Part shown: piece by piece, positions 1 to 9,773 of the stretch
How positions within the stretch are numbered: position 1 is the stretch's first letter
Layout of the letters: the number at the start of each line of letters is the position of its first letter
Origin: Thermohalobaculum sediminis
GTDB lineage: Bacteria; Pseudomonadota; Alphaproteobacteria; Rhodobacterales; Rhodobacteraceae
NCBI RefSeq assembly: GCF_023487995.1
Contig: NZ_JAMFKN010000002.1
Location: 496,001-560,000 of the forward strand
Direction: 5' to 3'
DNA: 64,000 bases
Position numbers and translations under genes: made by a program
The notes under the pieces: model-generated
Seen by the model: the letters and a program-made list of their open reading frames with translations, nothing else
The model's database searches: none
Told to the model about the DNA's origin: nothing

Positions 1-66
1 GTCGAATCTTTCCCCAAGCTGGAAGGCCGGCAGATGACCATGGTCATCGCGGCGGCGAAGAGCTGA
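1..66 (+). CDS. C-terminal end of an unidentified protein (partial)
   Basis: An open frame runs from the window edge to a TGA at 64-66 and encodes the last 21 residues of a protein, ending ...MTMVIAAAKS. The gene begins outside the window. I do not recognise the family from so short a tail. The next gene starts 31 bp downstream on the same strand, so the two may be co-transcribed. Its reality is inferred only from the open frame and its position just before a same-strand gene. Confidence 0.4.
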   Translation, partial: VESFPKLEGRQMTMVIAAAKS

Positions 67-97
67 CCCGCTCCGCGCGGGGCAGCACGGAGCCGGC

Positions 98-781
98 ATG
101 ACGGCTCCGCCGCGGCATGTCGGCCGATACTCGCCGTCGACCGTTGCCGCTCATCCCGACGGCCGCCTCGTTTCCCCCAGTTTCGAGCGCAATGCCGGGC
201 CGATTCGCGCGGCCCTTGCGCCGCTGCTGCGCGGGGCGCCCGGCGGCGGCGCGGTGCTCGAGATCGGCTCGGGCACCGGGCAGCATGCCGCACATTTCGC
301 GCCCGCGTTCCCGGAGCTCCTTTGGGTCCCGACGGATCCGGTGCCGGAACACCGCGCAAGCATCGCGGCGTGGCGCACAATCTCGGGGGCGTTGAACCTC
401 GCGGCGCCGCTCGACCTCGACGCGGCGCAGGATTGGGCCGCGCACCCAGAGGTGACCTCGCTCGGGCCGCTCGCGGCCGTCTTCGCCATGAACGTGATCC
501 ACATAGCCCCCTGGGCGGTGGCCGACGGGATCGTGGCCGGCGCCGCGCGCAGCCTCGCCTCGGGCGGGAGGCTAATCCTCTACGGCCCCTTCGCCGAGGG
601 CGGCCGCCACACCGGCGAGGGCAATGCGCGCTTCGACGCGGCCCTTCGTGCCGAGAACCCCGAATGGGGGGTGCGCGATCTCGACGAGGTGGCAGCGCTC
701 GCGCGCGCCGCGGGGCTTGGCGCGCCTGTGGTCACCGCGATGCCGGCGAACAACCGGCTGGTCGCTTTCGCTTGCGCGTGA
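98..781 (+). CDS. DUF938-family SAM-dependent methyltransferase
   Basis: A 227-residue protein with a class I methyltransferase fold. Motif I, the S-adenosylmethionine-binding glycine loop LEIGSGTGQH, lies at residues 54-63. The following blocks NVIHIAPW (132-139) and LYGPFAEGGRHT (161-172) are typical of the DUF938 (PF06080) family. The substrate is unknown; small molecules are usually suggested. No signal peptide or membrane segment is visible, so it should be cytosolic. The ATG at 98 has a GGAG-like sequence six bases upstream. It ends seven bases from the 3' end of folC, which is convergent. The family call is firm; the function is not known. Confidence 0.85.
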   Translation: MTAPPRHVGRYSPSTVAAHPDGRLVSPSFERNAGPIRAALAPLLRGAPGGGAVLEIGSGTGQHAAHFAPAFPELLWVPTDPVPEHRASIAAWRTISGALNLAAPLDLDAAQDWAAHPEVTSLGPLAAVFAMNVIHIAPWAVADGIVAGAARSLASGGRLILYGPFAEGGRHTGEGNARFDAALRAENPEWGVRDLDEVAALARAAGLGAPVVTAMPANNRLVAFACA

Positions 782-788
782 TCTGCGC

Positions 789-2099
789 TCAGCCGTTCTC
801 CGTCAGCACCTGCCCCGCGAGGTAGAGCGAGCCGCAGATCAGCACGCGGGCGGGCGCCCCCGTGGTCCCGTCATGCGCCGCGAGCACATGGTCGAGCGCG
901 GCGTGGAGAGATTCGGCCGCAATCGCGTCATGGCCCGCGCTGCGCGCCCGCTCGGCCAGCCGTCCGGCCGGGATCGCGGCCGGCGTCGCGGGAATGGTGA
1001 CGGTGGCAACCCGCCCGACACGCCCCGCCAGCGGACGGAGGAAATCCTCGGCCGCCTTGGTGTCGATCATGCCGACGACGAGATGCACCGGCACGGGAGG
1101 CGACCCCTTCGCGGCCATCGCGTCGAGCACCGCGGCGATGGCCTCGCCGGCCGAGGCGTTGTGGCCGCCGTCGAGCCAGAGCTCGACGCCTGCGGGCAGG
1201 CGCGCGACCAGCGGCCCTGATTTGAGGCGCTGCATCCGGGCGGGCCATTCGGCACGGCTCACGGCGGCGGCGCAGGCCGCCTCGTCATGGCCCAGCTGCC
1301 TCAGCGCGGCCAGCGCGGCGCCGGCGTTGTCGATCTGGTGCGGCCCCGGCAGGTTCGGGAGGTCGAGGTCGAGAAGGCCCGCGCCGTCCTCGAACACCAG
1401 GCGCCCGCGCTCGGCCCGCGCCATCCAGTCCTGGCCGTGGATGCTCAGCGGCGCGCCGACCGCGGCGGCCCGTGCCTCGATCACCGCGCGCGCGGCATCC
1501 GGCTGGGGTCCCACGACACAGGGCACGCCGGGCTTGAGGATGCCGGCCTTCTCGCCCGCGATCTCCGCCAGCGTCTCGCCCAGATACTGCTGATGGTCGA
1601 TCGAGACCGGGGTGATGACGGTAAGAGCCGGGCGCGCGATCACATTCGTCGCATCGAGCCGACCGCCGAGGCCCACCTCCAGCAGCAGCCGGTCGGCCGG
1701 GGCGCGGGCGAAGGCGAGGAAGGCCGCGGCGGTGGTGATCTCGAAGAATGTGATCGGCTCGGCGCCGTTCACCTGCTCGCACTCCTCAAGCAGCGCGGCA
1801 AGCGCCGGTTCCTCGATCAGGCGTCCGGCGACCCGGATGCGCTCGTGGAAGCGCGCGAGATGCGGCGAGGTGTAGACATGCACGCGCTCGCCTGCGGCCT
1901 CGAGCCCCGCGCGGATCATCGCGATGGTCGAGCCCTTGCCGTTCGTGCCGGCGACATGGACGACCGGGGGCACGGCGCGCTCGGGATGCCCGAGACGCGC
2001 GAGCAGGCGCTCGACCCGGTCGAGCGTGAGGTCGATGACCTTGGGATGGAGCGAGAGCAGACGCTCGAGGATGGCGTCGCTGGGAACCGTGTCGCGCAT
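789..2099 (-). CDS. folC: Bifunctional dihydrofolate / folylpolyglutamate synthase
   Basis: FolC makes dihydrofolate from dihydropteroate and glutamate and then adds further glutamates to folates, using ATP. The 436-residue length is normal. The Mur-ligase-type P-loop GTNGKGST is at residues 51-58 and the conserved TSPHL motif at 77-81. LEVGLGGRLDATN and the SIDHQQYLG segment mark the central domain, followed by the small C-terminal domain. It lies six bases downstream of accD on the same strand, the accD-folC operon pairing found in many proteobacteria. It is cytosolic. Confidence 0.96.
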   Translation of the reverse strand: MRDTVPSDAILERLLSLHPKVIDLTLDRVERLLARLGHPERAVPPVVHVAGTNGKGSTIAMIRAGLEAAGERVHVYTSPHLARFHERIRVAGRLIEEPALAALLEECEQVNGAEPITFFEITTAAAFLAFARAPADRLLLEVGLGGRLDATNVIARPALTVITPVSIDHQQYLGETLAEIAGEKAGILKPGVPCVVGPQPDAARAVIEARAAAVGAPLSIHGQDWMARAERGRLVFEDGAGLLDLDLPNLPGPHQIDNAGAALAALRQLGHDEAACAAAVSRAEWPARMQRLKSGPLVARLPAGVELWLDGGHNASAGEAIAAVLDAMAAKGSPPVPVHLVVGMIDTKAAEDFLRPLAGRVGRVATVTIPATPAAIPAGRLAERARSAGHDAIAAESLHAALDHVLAAHDGTTGAPARVLICGSLYLAGQVLTENG

Positions 2100-2105
2100 C
2101 CGGGC

Positions 2106-3083
2106 TCAGAGCGCCTCCGGCTTCGGCGCGGGGCCGCCCGCGGGAGCGGCCGGGCCGCTGGTCCCGGCCTGCGCCGCGGCAGCGGCGGGCTTGCCCCCGG
2201 CAGGCGGCGGCGGCAGCTCGCCATGCACCGCGGGCGGCAGACCCATCAGCAGGCGCAGGATGCGGCCCAGCTCCTCGCGCATCTCGCCGCGCTTGACCAC
2301 GCGGTCGATCATGCCATGGTCGAGCAGGTATTCCGAGCGCTGGAACCCCTCGGGCAGCGTCTCTCGGATGGTCTGCTCGATGACCCGGGGGCCGGCGAAG
2401 CAGATCAGCGCGTCCGGCTCGGCGATGTGCACGTCGCCCAGCATGGCGTAGGAGGCGGTCACGCCCCCCGTGGTCGGGTTCGTCAGCACCACGACGAAAG
2501 GCAGCCCCGCATCGCGCAGCTGCGCCACGGCGATGGTGGTGCGCGGCATCTGCATAAGGCTGAGGATCCCCTCCTGCATGCGCGCGCCGCCCGCGGCGGT
2601 AAAGACGACGAGGGGGGCGCGCGCCGCCACCGCCGCGTCCGCGGCCGCCAGCAGGGCGTTGCCCACATGCATGCCCATCGAGCCGCCCATGAAGCTGAAG
2701 TCCTGCCCGGCGCAGATCGTGGTAAGGCCGAAGATGTTGCCCTTGGCGACCAGCATCGCCTCGTGCTCGCCGGTCTTGCGGCGAGCGTCCTTCATGCGGT
2801 CGGTGTAGCGCTTCTCGTCACGGAAATGCAGCGGGTCGGCCAGCGGTTCGGGCACCGCGATCTCGGCGAAGGCGCCATGGTCGAACAGGGCCCGGAAGCG
2901 ATCCCGCGGCGTGATCGCCATGTGATGCCCGCAGGAGGTGCAGACGTTCAGCGCCTCGGCCAGATCCCGGTGGAACAGCATCTGGCCGCAGCTGTCGCAC
3001 TTGTGCCAGAGGTTCTCCGGCATCTCGCGCCGCTGGAAGAACGACTTGATCTTCGGCGGAACGTAGTCGGTGATCCAGTTCAT
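2106..3083 (-). CDS. accD: Acetyl-CoA carboxylase carboxyltransferase subunit beta
   Basis: AccD is the beta half of the carboxyltransferase that moves CO2 from carboxybiotin to acetyl-CoA, the first committed step of fatty acid synthesis; it works with AccA. A four-cysteine zinc finger (Cys29, Cys32, Cys48, Cys51) sits near the N-terminus, as in the E. coli subunit. Carboxyltransferase glycine loops (GGSMGMHVG, GGARMQEG) follow. After the conserved core there is a roughly 35-residue tail rich in Ala, Pro and Gly that looks disordered. The length is 325 residues against about 300 usually. The gene is followed closely by folC. Confidence 0.96.
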   Translation of the reverse strand: MNWITDYVPPKIKSFFQRREMPENLWHKCDSCGQMLFHRDLAEALNVCTSCGHHMAITPRDRFRALFDHGAFAEIAVPEPLADPLHFRDEKRYTDRMKDARRKTGEHEAMLVAKGNIFGLTTICAGQDFSFMGGSMGMHVGNALLAAADAAVAARAPLVVFTAAGGARMQEGILSLMQMPRTTIAVAQLRDAGLPFVVVLTNPTTGGVTASYAMLGDVHIAEPDALICFAGPRVIEQTIRETLPEGFQRSEYLLDHGMIDRVVKRGEMREELGRILRLLMGLPPAVHGELPPPPAGGKPAAAAAQAGTSGPAAPAGGPAPKPEAL

Positions 3084-3167
3084 GCGCGCGCGCCCTCTCG
3101 CCTGCGGTTCCGGCTAGATAGCCCCCCGCGCCCGCCGTTGCAATCGGGCGCGGGGCGCGCCCGAGCC

Positions 3168-4127
3168 TCAGGCGGCGCTGCGGCCCAGTGCGCGCGAGAT
3201 GCGCGGCCAGAAGATCTCGACCAGCACCGACCCGGTGACGACGACGATGGCGCCGATCTCGAAGATCGTGGGCTGGGCGGCGAGGATGAAGACCGCGAGG
3301 ACTGCGGCGATCACCGGCTTGAGGAAGAAGAGATACGATGCCCGCGTGATGTCGGGCGCCGAGGCGAGCCCGCCGAACCACAGAAGCTGCGTGACCGTCG
3401 TGTTCCAGAGCGCGAGCACCAGAAGCCAGACGCCCGGGTTCACGCCGAGGCTCGCCTCGCTTGGGGCGCGATCGAAGGCGGTCAGGGGATTCACCCAGGT
3501 GCCCCAGAAGGCGCCCACCGCGACCCAGAGCCCGACGCCGCCGATCATCAACGCGAGCGCGGTGATCCGCATGCCGCCATGGCGCGCCATGATCGGCCGC
3601 GCCAGCACCGAGTAGAACGAGCCCAGCGCCGCGCAGATGATGGCCAGCAGCACGCCGTAGAGCGAGCGCCCGTCCCCCGACAGCGACTCGAGCGCGCCGT
3701 CGGTGATCAGCAGAACGACCCCCAGCGTCGCCAGCGCCCCGGTGACCACCTTGACGCGCGAAGGCGGCGTGCCGTTCACGATCCAGTTGGCGAAGGCCAC
3801 GAAGATCGGGATGGTGGTCACGACCGTCGCGACCTGGATCACGGTGGCGAAGTCGAGCGCCCAGTGGAAGGCGAGATAGGTGGCCGAGACGCCCACGAGG
3901 CAGAGCGCGATGAACCGCCATCCCTCGGCCCGCAGGGGCGATATCAGGTCCCGGCTGTCAGCGCGGGTGAGCGCCCAGAGCACGAGCCCCGAACCCCCAA
4001 GCACATAGCGCCAGACCGAGACCTCGGGGCCGGTGATCGTCGTGAGCTTCGAAAAGAACTCGGACGAGGCATGGCCGCAGACGCCGACGAAGGTCGCAAG
4101 ATACGCCCAGCGCGCCGGGATGTTCAT
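3168..4127 (-). CDS. DMT-superfamily EamA-type transporter
   Basis: A 319-residue polytopic membrane protein with about ten hydrophobic segments arranged as two EamA repeats, typical of drug/metabolite exporters. The substrate cannot be told from the sequence. Its ATG overlaps the stop codon of the upstream alpha/beta hydrolase gene by four bases (ATGA), so the pair is translationally coupled. accD follows 84 bp further on. Other DMT members export amino acids, nucleosides or amines, but no particular choice is supported here. Confidence 0.85.
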   Translation of the reverse strand: MNIPARWAYLATFVGVCGHASSEFFSKLTTITGPEVSVWRYVLGGSGLVLWALTRADSRDLISPLRAEGWRFIALCLVGVSATYLAFHWALDFATVIQVATVVTTIPIFVAFANWIVNGTPPSRVKVVTGALATLGVVLLITDGALESLSGDGRSLYGVLLAIICAALGSFYSVLARPIMARHGGMRITALALMIGGVGLWVAVGAFWGTWVNPLTAFDRAPSEASLGVNPGVWLLVLALWNTTVTQLLWFGGLASAPDITRASYLFFLKPVIAAVLAVFILAAQPTIFEIGAIVVVTGSVLVEIFWPRISRALGRSAA

Positions 4128-4942
4128 GCCCGCGCCTCGATCCGGGCGCCGAAGCGGGCGAGGCTCTCGGCCAGCCGCTCGGGGCGCTCGAGCGGCAGCA
4201 GGTGGCCCGCGTCCTCCCAGTCCTCGCGGGTGAGGTCCGGAATCGTGGCGGCGAGGCGGTCCACCACCTCGATGTCGAGGAACACGCGATCCTGCAGCCC
4301 CGTCACGTTGAGGACGGGCAGGCGCAGCGACGGCCAGTCGAACCCCCAGTCCGTCTCGGGCGCGTGGCGCATGAGGTTGAGATGGCCGTGGCCGGGGTCC
4401 ATCGGCGCGTAGGCGCCCTTGAGCGCGCCGGCCCGCGCCATGGCGGCGAATTCGGCATTCACCAGAAGCGGCAGCAGCGCATCCATGAACAGCGCGACGC
4501 CGCCATGGCCCACCAGTGCGGGCAACGCGTCGTTGACCCAGGCGATCCGCGGTCCGATCTCGCGCAGGGTGTTCAGGAGCACGAGGCCCTCGGCCTTCAC
4601 GCCTCGCCCGATCGCGCGCGCGGCATAGAGCCCGCCGATCGAGAGGCCGACCAGAATGGGACGCGCGGGCGCGATCCGGTCCACGAGATGGACGAGATCG
4701 CCGGTGATGAGGCCCTCCGTGAGCGGTAGCGCAGGGTCGCGCGGGCTCTCGGCCTGGCCGCGGAAGTTCCAGCTCAGCGTGCCGAAGCCCGCCTCGCGCA
4801 GCACGGGCGCCACCTTTGCCTCCCAGGCATCGGTGCTGCCGGTGAGCGCATTCACGAACACGAAGCTGGGCGCGCCCGCGCGGGCAGGCGGCGTATGGAG
4901 GTGGTAGAGGCCGTTCGCCTCGTCGATCCTGAGGATGGGCAT
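4124..4942 (-). CDS. Alpha/beta-fold hydrolase
   Basis: A 272-residue alpha/beta hydrolase. The nucleophile elbow GLSIGG puts the serine at residue 101; Asp218 (GLQDRVF) and His247 (DAGHLLPLERPE) complete a plausible triad. The open frame reaches back to 5191, but the first 83 codons encode Arg/Pro-rich translation with no family resemblance. I therefore start at the ATG at 4942, where the conserved N-terminal strand begins and which leaves a normal divergent gap to the aminotransferase. It overlaps the DMT transporter by four bases. The substrate is unknown; the MhpC/3-oxoadipate lactonase-like group is the nearest general class. Confidence 0.85.
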   Translation of the reverse strand: MPILRIDEANGLYHLHTPPARAGAPSFVFVNALTGSTDAWEAKVAPVLREAGFGTLSWNFRGQAESPRDPALPLTEGLITGDLVHLVDRIAPARPILVGLSIGGLYAARAIGRGVKAEGLVLLNTLREIGPRIAWVNDALPALVGHGGVALFMDALLPLLVNAEFAAMARAGALKGAYAPMDPGHGHLNLMRHAPETDWGFDWPSLRLPVLNVTGLQDRVFLDIEVVDRLAATIPDLTREDWEDAGHLLPLERPERLAESLARFGARIEARA

Positions 4943-5049
4943 TCTCGGGTCGCTCCGGTGGAAAACGAGGCGGGTCGCGCGGGATGCGTCAGCCGCTTGA
5001 GCGCCGAGTATTTGCAGGGCATTGTGCGCGCCGCAAGATGGAGGATGAC

Positions 5050-5904
5050 ATGAGCGGGATCGGCGCGATCTGGACCTGGTACGAGGGCCGATGGCAGGAG
5101 GGCAATGTCCCGATCCTCGGCGCGGCCGATCATGGCACTTGGCTGGGCTCGCTGGTGTTCGACGGCGCGCGCGCCTTCGAGGGGGTGGCACCCGATCTCG
5201 ACCTCCACTGCGCCCGCGCGAACGAGAGCGCCCGGCGGATGGGCCTCACCCCGCCGATGTCGGACGAGGAGATGACCGCGCTCGCGCGCGAAGGGATCGC
5301 GAAGTTCCCGCGGGGCACGGGAATCTACGTCCGCCCGATGCTGTGGGCGCGCGGCGGCGGGCATTCGATGATCGTGCCGGAGGCGGAAACCACCGCCTTT
5401 GCGCTCTGCCTCGAGGAACGGCCGATGGCGGGCCCGAACGGCTTCTCGATCACGCCGACACGCTTCCGCCGCCCCACCATCGAGTGCATGCCCACCGACG
5501 TGAAGGCGGGATGCCTCTATCCCAACAACGCGCGGATGCTGCGCGAGGCCCGCTCGAAGGGCTACGACAACGCCATCGTGCTCGACATGCTGGGCAATGT
5601 CGCCGAGACCGCGACGTCGAACATCTTCATGGCTCGCGACGGCGAGGTGCTCACGCCGATCCCGACCGGGTGCTTCCTCAACGGCATCACGCGCCAGCGG
5701 ATCATCGCGCTCCTGCGCGCGGACGGGGTCCGGGTGACCGAGACGACGCTGACGCTCGACGACTTCCGGCAGGCCGACGAGGTATTCTCGACCGGTAATG
5801 CCAACAAGGTGCTGCCGGTCACCCGCTTCGAGGAGCGTGACATGCAGTTCGGCCCGATGGCGCGGCGCGCGCGCGAACTCTACTGGGCCTATGCCCACGG
5901 CTGA
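5050..5904 (+). CDS. Branched-chain-amino-acid-type aminotransferase (PLP fold type IV)
   Basis: This 284-residue protein is a fold-type IV PLP aminotransferase. Lys152 in DVKAGCLYPNN is the expected Schiff-base lysine, and GNVAETATSNIF (182-193) is the class IV signature that binds the cofactor phosphate. It probably interconverts branched-chain amino acids and 2-oxo acids, the IlvE role, but D-amino-acid transaminases and aminodeoxychorismate lyases share the fold, so no symbol is given. The frame is open from 4984. I chose the ATG at 5050 because GGAGG at 5040-5044 sits five bases before it; the ATG at 5038 lacks such a site. Confidence 0.85.
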   Translation: MSGIGAIWTWYEGRWQEGNVPILGAADHGTWLGSLVFDGARAFEGVAPDLDLHCARANESARRMGLTPPMSDEEMTALAREGIAKFPRGTGIYVRPMLWARGGGHSMIVPEAETTAFALCLEERPMAGPNGFSITPTRFRRPTIECMPTDVKAGCLYPNNARMLREARSKGYDNAIVLDMLGNVAETATSNIFMARDGEVLTPIPTGCFLNGITRQRIIALLRADGVRVTETTLTLDDFRQADEVFSTGNANKVLPVTRFEERDMQFGPMARRARELYWAYAHG

Positions 5905-5909
5905 GGCGG

Positions 5910-6557
5910 TCAGCCCCGCGCGGGGCGCCAGCCGGCTTCCAGCGCCTCGGCCTCGGTGCAGAACCAGCGCTCGCCGCGCCGCGTGTCGATCCGCGTGTGC
6001 TCGTACCAGCGCGAATGGGGCGTGTGGTAGATCCGACCGTTCGCCGAGATGTTGCCCTTGATCGGACAATCGCGGAACGGCGCGGCCTCGGCCGCAGCGC
6101 GCCAGGCGTTTGCGCGGAACTCCCAGGGGGCGGGGAACCCCGCGCGCCAGAAGCCGCGCCCTGCCGCGCGGGCCGAAGCCTCGGCCGCGGCATAGGCGTC
6201 GGAATAGCGCAGGAAGGCCCGCGCGAGGCCCGCCGCCACCAGGCCTTCGTTGATCTCGGTCCCGCCCGCCTCGCAGACAGCGATCAGCCGGCCATATGCA
6301 TCACGCGTCTCGCCGCGGCATGTCACCACGGCTCCCCGCACCAGCCGGCCGAGCGCCTTGGATGCCTCCGCCCCGCAGGCAATCGTGCCGCAGCGCTGCG
6401 CGTCCTCGGGCGCGTCGATGCCGTGGAGGCGAACGACCTCGCCCGCGATCTCGAGCGTGTCGCCGTCGATCACCCGCGCGGCGCCCTGCAGTTCTAGCGC
6501 CCGCGCGCCGGCTGACGGCAGCGCCATGGCGCACAGCAGCACGAGCAGAAAGCGCAT
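5910..6557 (-). CDS. Secreted thermonuclease-family (SNase-like) protein with extra C-terminal domain
   Basis: A 215-residue protein with a cleavable signal peptide (about residues 1-20). Next comes a staphylococcal-nuclease core: VIDGDTLE (29-36), Arg43 and Glu51 in VRLHGIDAPE, and a third arginine near Arg90. These match the calcium-binding and catalytic positions of the family, so nuclease activity outside the cytoplasm is likely. Residues 164-212 form a second unit (CPIKGNIS..., RIYHTP, GERWFCTEAEALEAGW) resembling the small domain NCBI calls 'sunset', often attached to such nucleases. A long perfect inverted repeat lies 25 bp upstream. Its 3' end converges on the aminotransferase. Confidence 0.85.
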   Translation of the reverse strand: MRFLLVLLCAMALPSAGARALELQGAARVIDGDTLEIAGEVVRLHGIDAPEDAQRCGTIACGAEASKALGRLVRGAVVTCRGETRDAYGRLIAVCEAGGTEINEGLVAAGLARAFLRYSDAYAAAEASARAAGRGFWRAGFPAPWEFRANAWRAAAEAAPFRDCPIKGNISANGRIYHTPHSRWYEHTRIDTRRGERWFCTEAEALEAGWRPARG

Positions 6558-6581
6558 GGCGGCCTCGCCTCGGAGCGTGGG

Positions 6582-6607
6582 ACATCGTTAACCTTGGTTA
6601 ACGATGT
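6582..6607. promoter_or_regulatory. 26-bp inverted repeat upstream of the nuclease gene
   Basis: Two perfect 12-base arms, ACATCGTTAACC and GGTTAACGATGT, are separated by TT. The repeat lies 25 bp before the nuclease start and downstream of trpA. It is A+T-richer than its surroundings and no T-run follows on either strand, so an operator for a dimeric repressor is more likely than a terminator. The binding protein is unknown. Confidence 0.55.
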
Positions 6608-6677
6608 GTGGACGCGCCGGCGTTCTGCAAGCGTCGGGAGGTGATTTTCCGACCCGCGGGCAGGCCGGATGACCGGA

Positions 6678-7469
6678 TCAGGCGCCGTGCGCCCCGTCGG
6701 CCAGAGAACGAACGAAGTCGAGCACCTCGCCCGGGCGCGCGCCCTGGCCGATGCGCTCGACGATGGCCGAGCCCACCACCACGCCGTCGGCCACGCGGGC
6801 AATCGCCGCCGCCGCCTCGGGCGTCTTGATGCCGAAGCCCACGCAGACTGGCAGGCCGGTGGCCGCACGCACGCGCTCGACCTCGGGCGCGACGCATGCC
6901 GCATTGGCCGAGGCCGCGCCGGTGATGCCGGTGATCGAGACGTAGTAGACGAAGCCCGAGGTGTTCCGCGCAACCGCCGGCAGGCGGCGGTCGTCGGTCG
7001 TGGGCGTCGCGAGCCGGATGAAGTGCAGCCCCGCGCGATTCGCGGGCAGGCAGAGCTCCTCGTCCTCCTCGGGCGGGAGGTCCACGACGATCAGGCCGTC
7101 GACCCCGGCCTCTTTCGCCGCGGCGAGGAAGGCATCCACCCCCATCGAGTAGATCGGGTTGTAGTAGCCCATCAGGATGATGGGCGTGGTCTGGTCGCCC
7201 GCGCGGAAGGCGCCCACCATGTCGAGCACGCGCCTCAGCGTCGTGCCCGCGCCAAGCGCGCGCTGGCCGGCAAGCTGGATCGCCGGGCCGTCGGCCATCG
7301 GGTCGGTGAAGGGCATGCCGAGCTCGATGACATCGACCCCCGCGGCGGGCAGGCCCTTCACGATCTCGAGCGAGGTCTCGTAGTCCGGGTCGCCCGCCAT
7401 GATGAAGCTGACAAAGGCAGCCTTGCCCTCGGCCTTCAGGCTCGCGAATTTCGCCTCGATGCGGGACAT
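6678..7469 (-). CDS. trpA: Tryptophan synthase alpha subunit
   Basis: TrpA cleaves indole-3-glycerol phosphate to indole and glyceraldehyde-3-phosphate and channels indole to TrpB. The protein has 263 residues. The catalytic Glu49 ([11 protein letters not shown]) and Asp60 (PMADGPAIQ) fall at exactly the E. coli numbers. The phosphate-binding glycine loop near the C-terminus (GFGIKTPE, then GSAIVE) is present. It lies downstream of trpB on the same strand, but a small DUF2158 gene and a short palindrome separate the two instead of the usual tight trpBA coupling. Confidence 0.97.
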   Translation of the reverse strand: MSRIEAKFASLKAEGKAAFVSFIMAGDPDYETSLEIVKGLPAAGVDVIELGMPFTDPMADGPAIQLAGQRALGAGTTLRRVLDMVGAFRAGDQTTPIILMGYYNPIYSMGVDAFLAAAKEAGVDGLIVVDLPPEEDEELCLPANRAGLHFIRLATPTTDDRRLPAVARNTSGFVYYVSITGITGAASANAACVAPEVERVRAATGLPVCVGFGIKTPEAAAAIARVADGVVVGSAIVERIGQGARPGEVLDFVRSLADGAHGA

Positions 7470-7541
7470 GTTCCCGGTCTCCCCTCAGTTCCGCGCCCGC
7501 CGGGGCTCGAGGCCCGGCTGGGTGCGGCGACGGCCCCACAT

Positions 7542-7564
7542 GGTCCCGGGCCGAGCCCGGGACC
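7542..7564. repeat. REP-like palindrome (CCCGGGACC type)
   Basis: Arms GGTCCCGGGC and GCCCGGGACC pair perfectly around CGA. The element lies between the small DUF2158 gene and trpA. Related GGTCCCGG / CCGGGACC palindromes or half sites occur at 39782-39809 and 46715-46726. Short intergenic palindromes of this type are common in alphaproteobacterial genomes; the family was not checked here. Confidence 0.5.
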
Positions 7565-7584
7565 CCCCGTGGCGGCCGCTGGTC

Positions 7585-7968
7585 TCAGTCGTCCTTGCGG
7601 TAATACTTCTTCTCGCGCGGCTTGCCGTCCCAGCCGGTCTTGCGCGCCGGACGCTCGTCGTCGCCCGACCGCTCGCCGCGCGGCGTGTAGGGCTTCTTCG
7701 GCCGGTCGCCGCCGTCGCGGTCGTAGGACTTGCGCGGACGCTCGTCGCCGTCGCGGTCGCCACGCGGCGTGTAAGGCTTGCGCTCGCGGGGGCCCGAATC
7801 CTCGCGGACCTCCCACTTGTTCAGCAGGCGAACGTCGAAGGTGTCGCGCCCGATCACCCCCTCGTTGCACCACACGCACGAGATCGCGTCGTCCTCGACG
7901 CCTTCGACGCACATGCGCATGGAGCCTGATTTGAGGACCACGAGGTCCCCGATGTCGAACTTGGCCAC
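7585..7968 (-). CDS. DUF2158 (YodC-like) small protein with charged repetitive tail
   Basis: A 127-residue protein. The first 50 residues (FDIGDLVVLKSGSMRM..., CVWCNEG) match the YodC/DUF2158 beta-barrel domain. The remainder is a low-complexity tail in which a Lys-Pro/Ser-Tyr ... Gly-Asp-Glu-Arg-Pro unit recurs about three times; it is strongly charged and probably disordered. Function is unknown; nucleic acid binding is a guess from composition. I chose the GTG at 7968: it begins the conserved domain, has AAAGGA eight to nine bases upstream, and sits 13 bp after trpB, whereas the longer frame would overlap trpB. It is flanked by trpB and trpA. Confidence 0.75.
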   Translation of the reverse strand: MAKFDIGDLVVLKSGSMRMCVEGVEDDAISCVWCNEGVIGRDTFDVRLLNKWEVREDSGPRERKPYTPRGDRDGDERPRKSYDRDGGDRPKKPYTPRGERSGDDERPARKTGWDGKPREKKYYRKDD

Positions 7969-7981
7969 GTCCGTGGTCCTT

Positions 7982-9202
<1,221 letters not shown>

Positions 9203-9265
9203 GGTCCTGTCGTGCTCCTGATCGGCAACCGGCACTCTTTAGTGCCTCTGCCCCCGGCGGTCGAG

Positions 9266-9709
9266 TCAGAGTTCCAGTTTCATCCCGAGGTGGGTGCCGG
9301 TAAAGCCGAGCCCCTCGTAGAATCGGTGCGCGTCCCCGCGCCGCAGGTCGGTGGTGAGCTGCACGAGGCCGCATCCCGCCTCGCGGGCACGGGCGATGGC
9401 CTCGCGCATCAGGGCCTGCCCGAGGCCGGTGCCTCGCCGGCCCGCGGCGACGCGGACCCCCTCGATCTGCGCACGCGACATGCCGCGGCGCGAGAGACCG
9501 TGGATGATGGTGAGCTGCAGGCAGGCGATGATCTCGCCGCCCTCCTCGGCCACAAGGCAGATGTTCCCCGTCTGCGCCGACATCCGCGCGAAGGCCGCCC
9601 AATAGGCCGGGTCGCCCGGCGCCTCGCGCCCCCGGCCAAGCCCGTCATCGGCCAGGAGGGCGGCGATGGCGCCGAGGTCGTCGACCGCTGCCTCGCGAAA
9701 CCGGATCAT
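9266..9709 (-). CDS. GNAT-family N-acetyltransferase
   Basis: A 147-residue GNAT protein. The acetyl-CoA-binding motif A appears as GVRVAAGRRGTGLGQALMREAI, with the RRGTGLG loop at about residues 90-96. A conserved aromatic FYEGLGF near the C-terminus belongs to motif B. The acceptor substrate cannot be inferred. It sits between trpF and trpB on the same strand with gaps of 64 and 63 bp, so it may be transcribed with them, but nothing in it suggests a part in tryptophan synthesis. Confidence 0.85.
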   Translation of the reverse strand: MIRFREAAVDDLGAIAALLADDGLGRGREAPGDPAYWAAFARMSAQTGNICLVAEEGGEIIACLQLTIIHGLSRRGMSRAQIEGVRVAAGRRGTGLGQALMREAIARAREAGCGLVQLTTDLRRGDAHRFYEGLGFTGTHLGMKLEL

Positions 9710-9773
9710 TCGGGTCGCGGGGCTGGCGCCCGGGCGGGCCTCCGGGCGTTAGCCAGGCGCGGCGGTTGCTGCG

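Noticed and set aside
1287-4412. 1041-residue plus-strand open frame over folC, accD and the DMT gene
   Set aside because: A high-GC antisense shadow: the opposite strand carries three genes with exact motifs. The product is Arg/His/Gly-rich.
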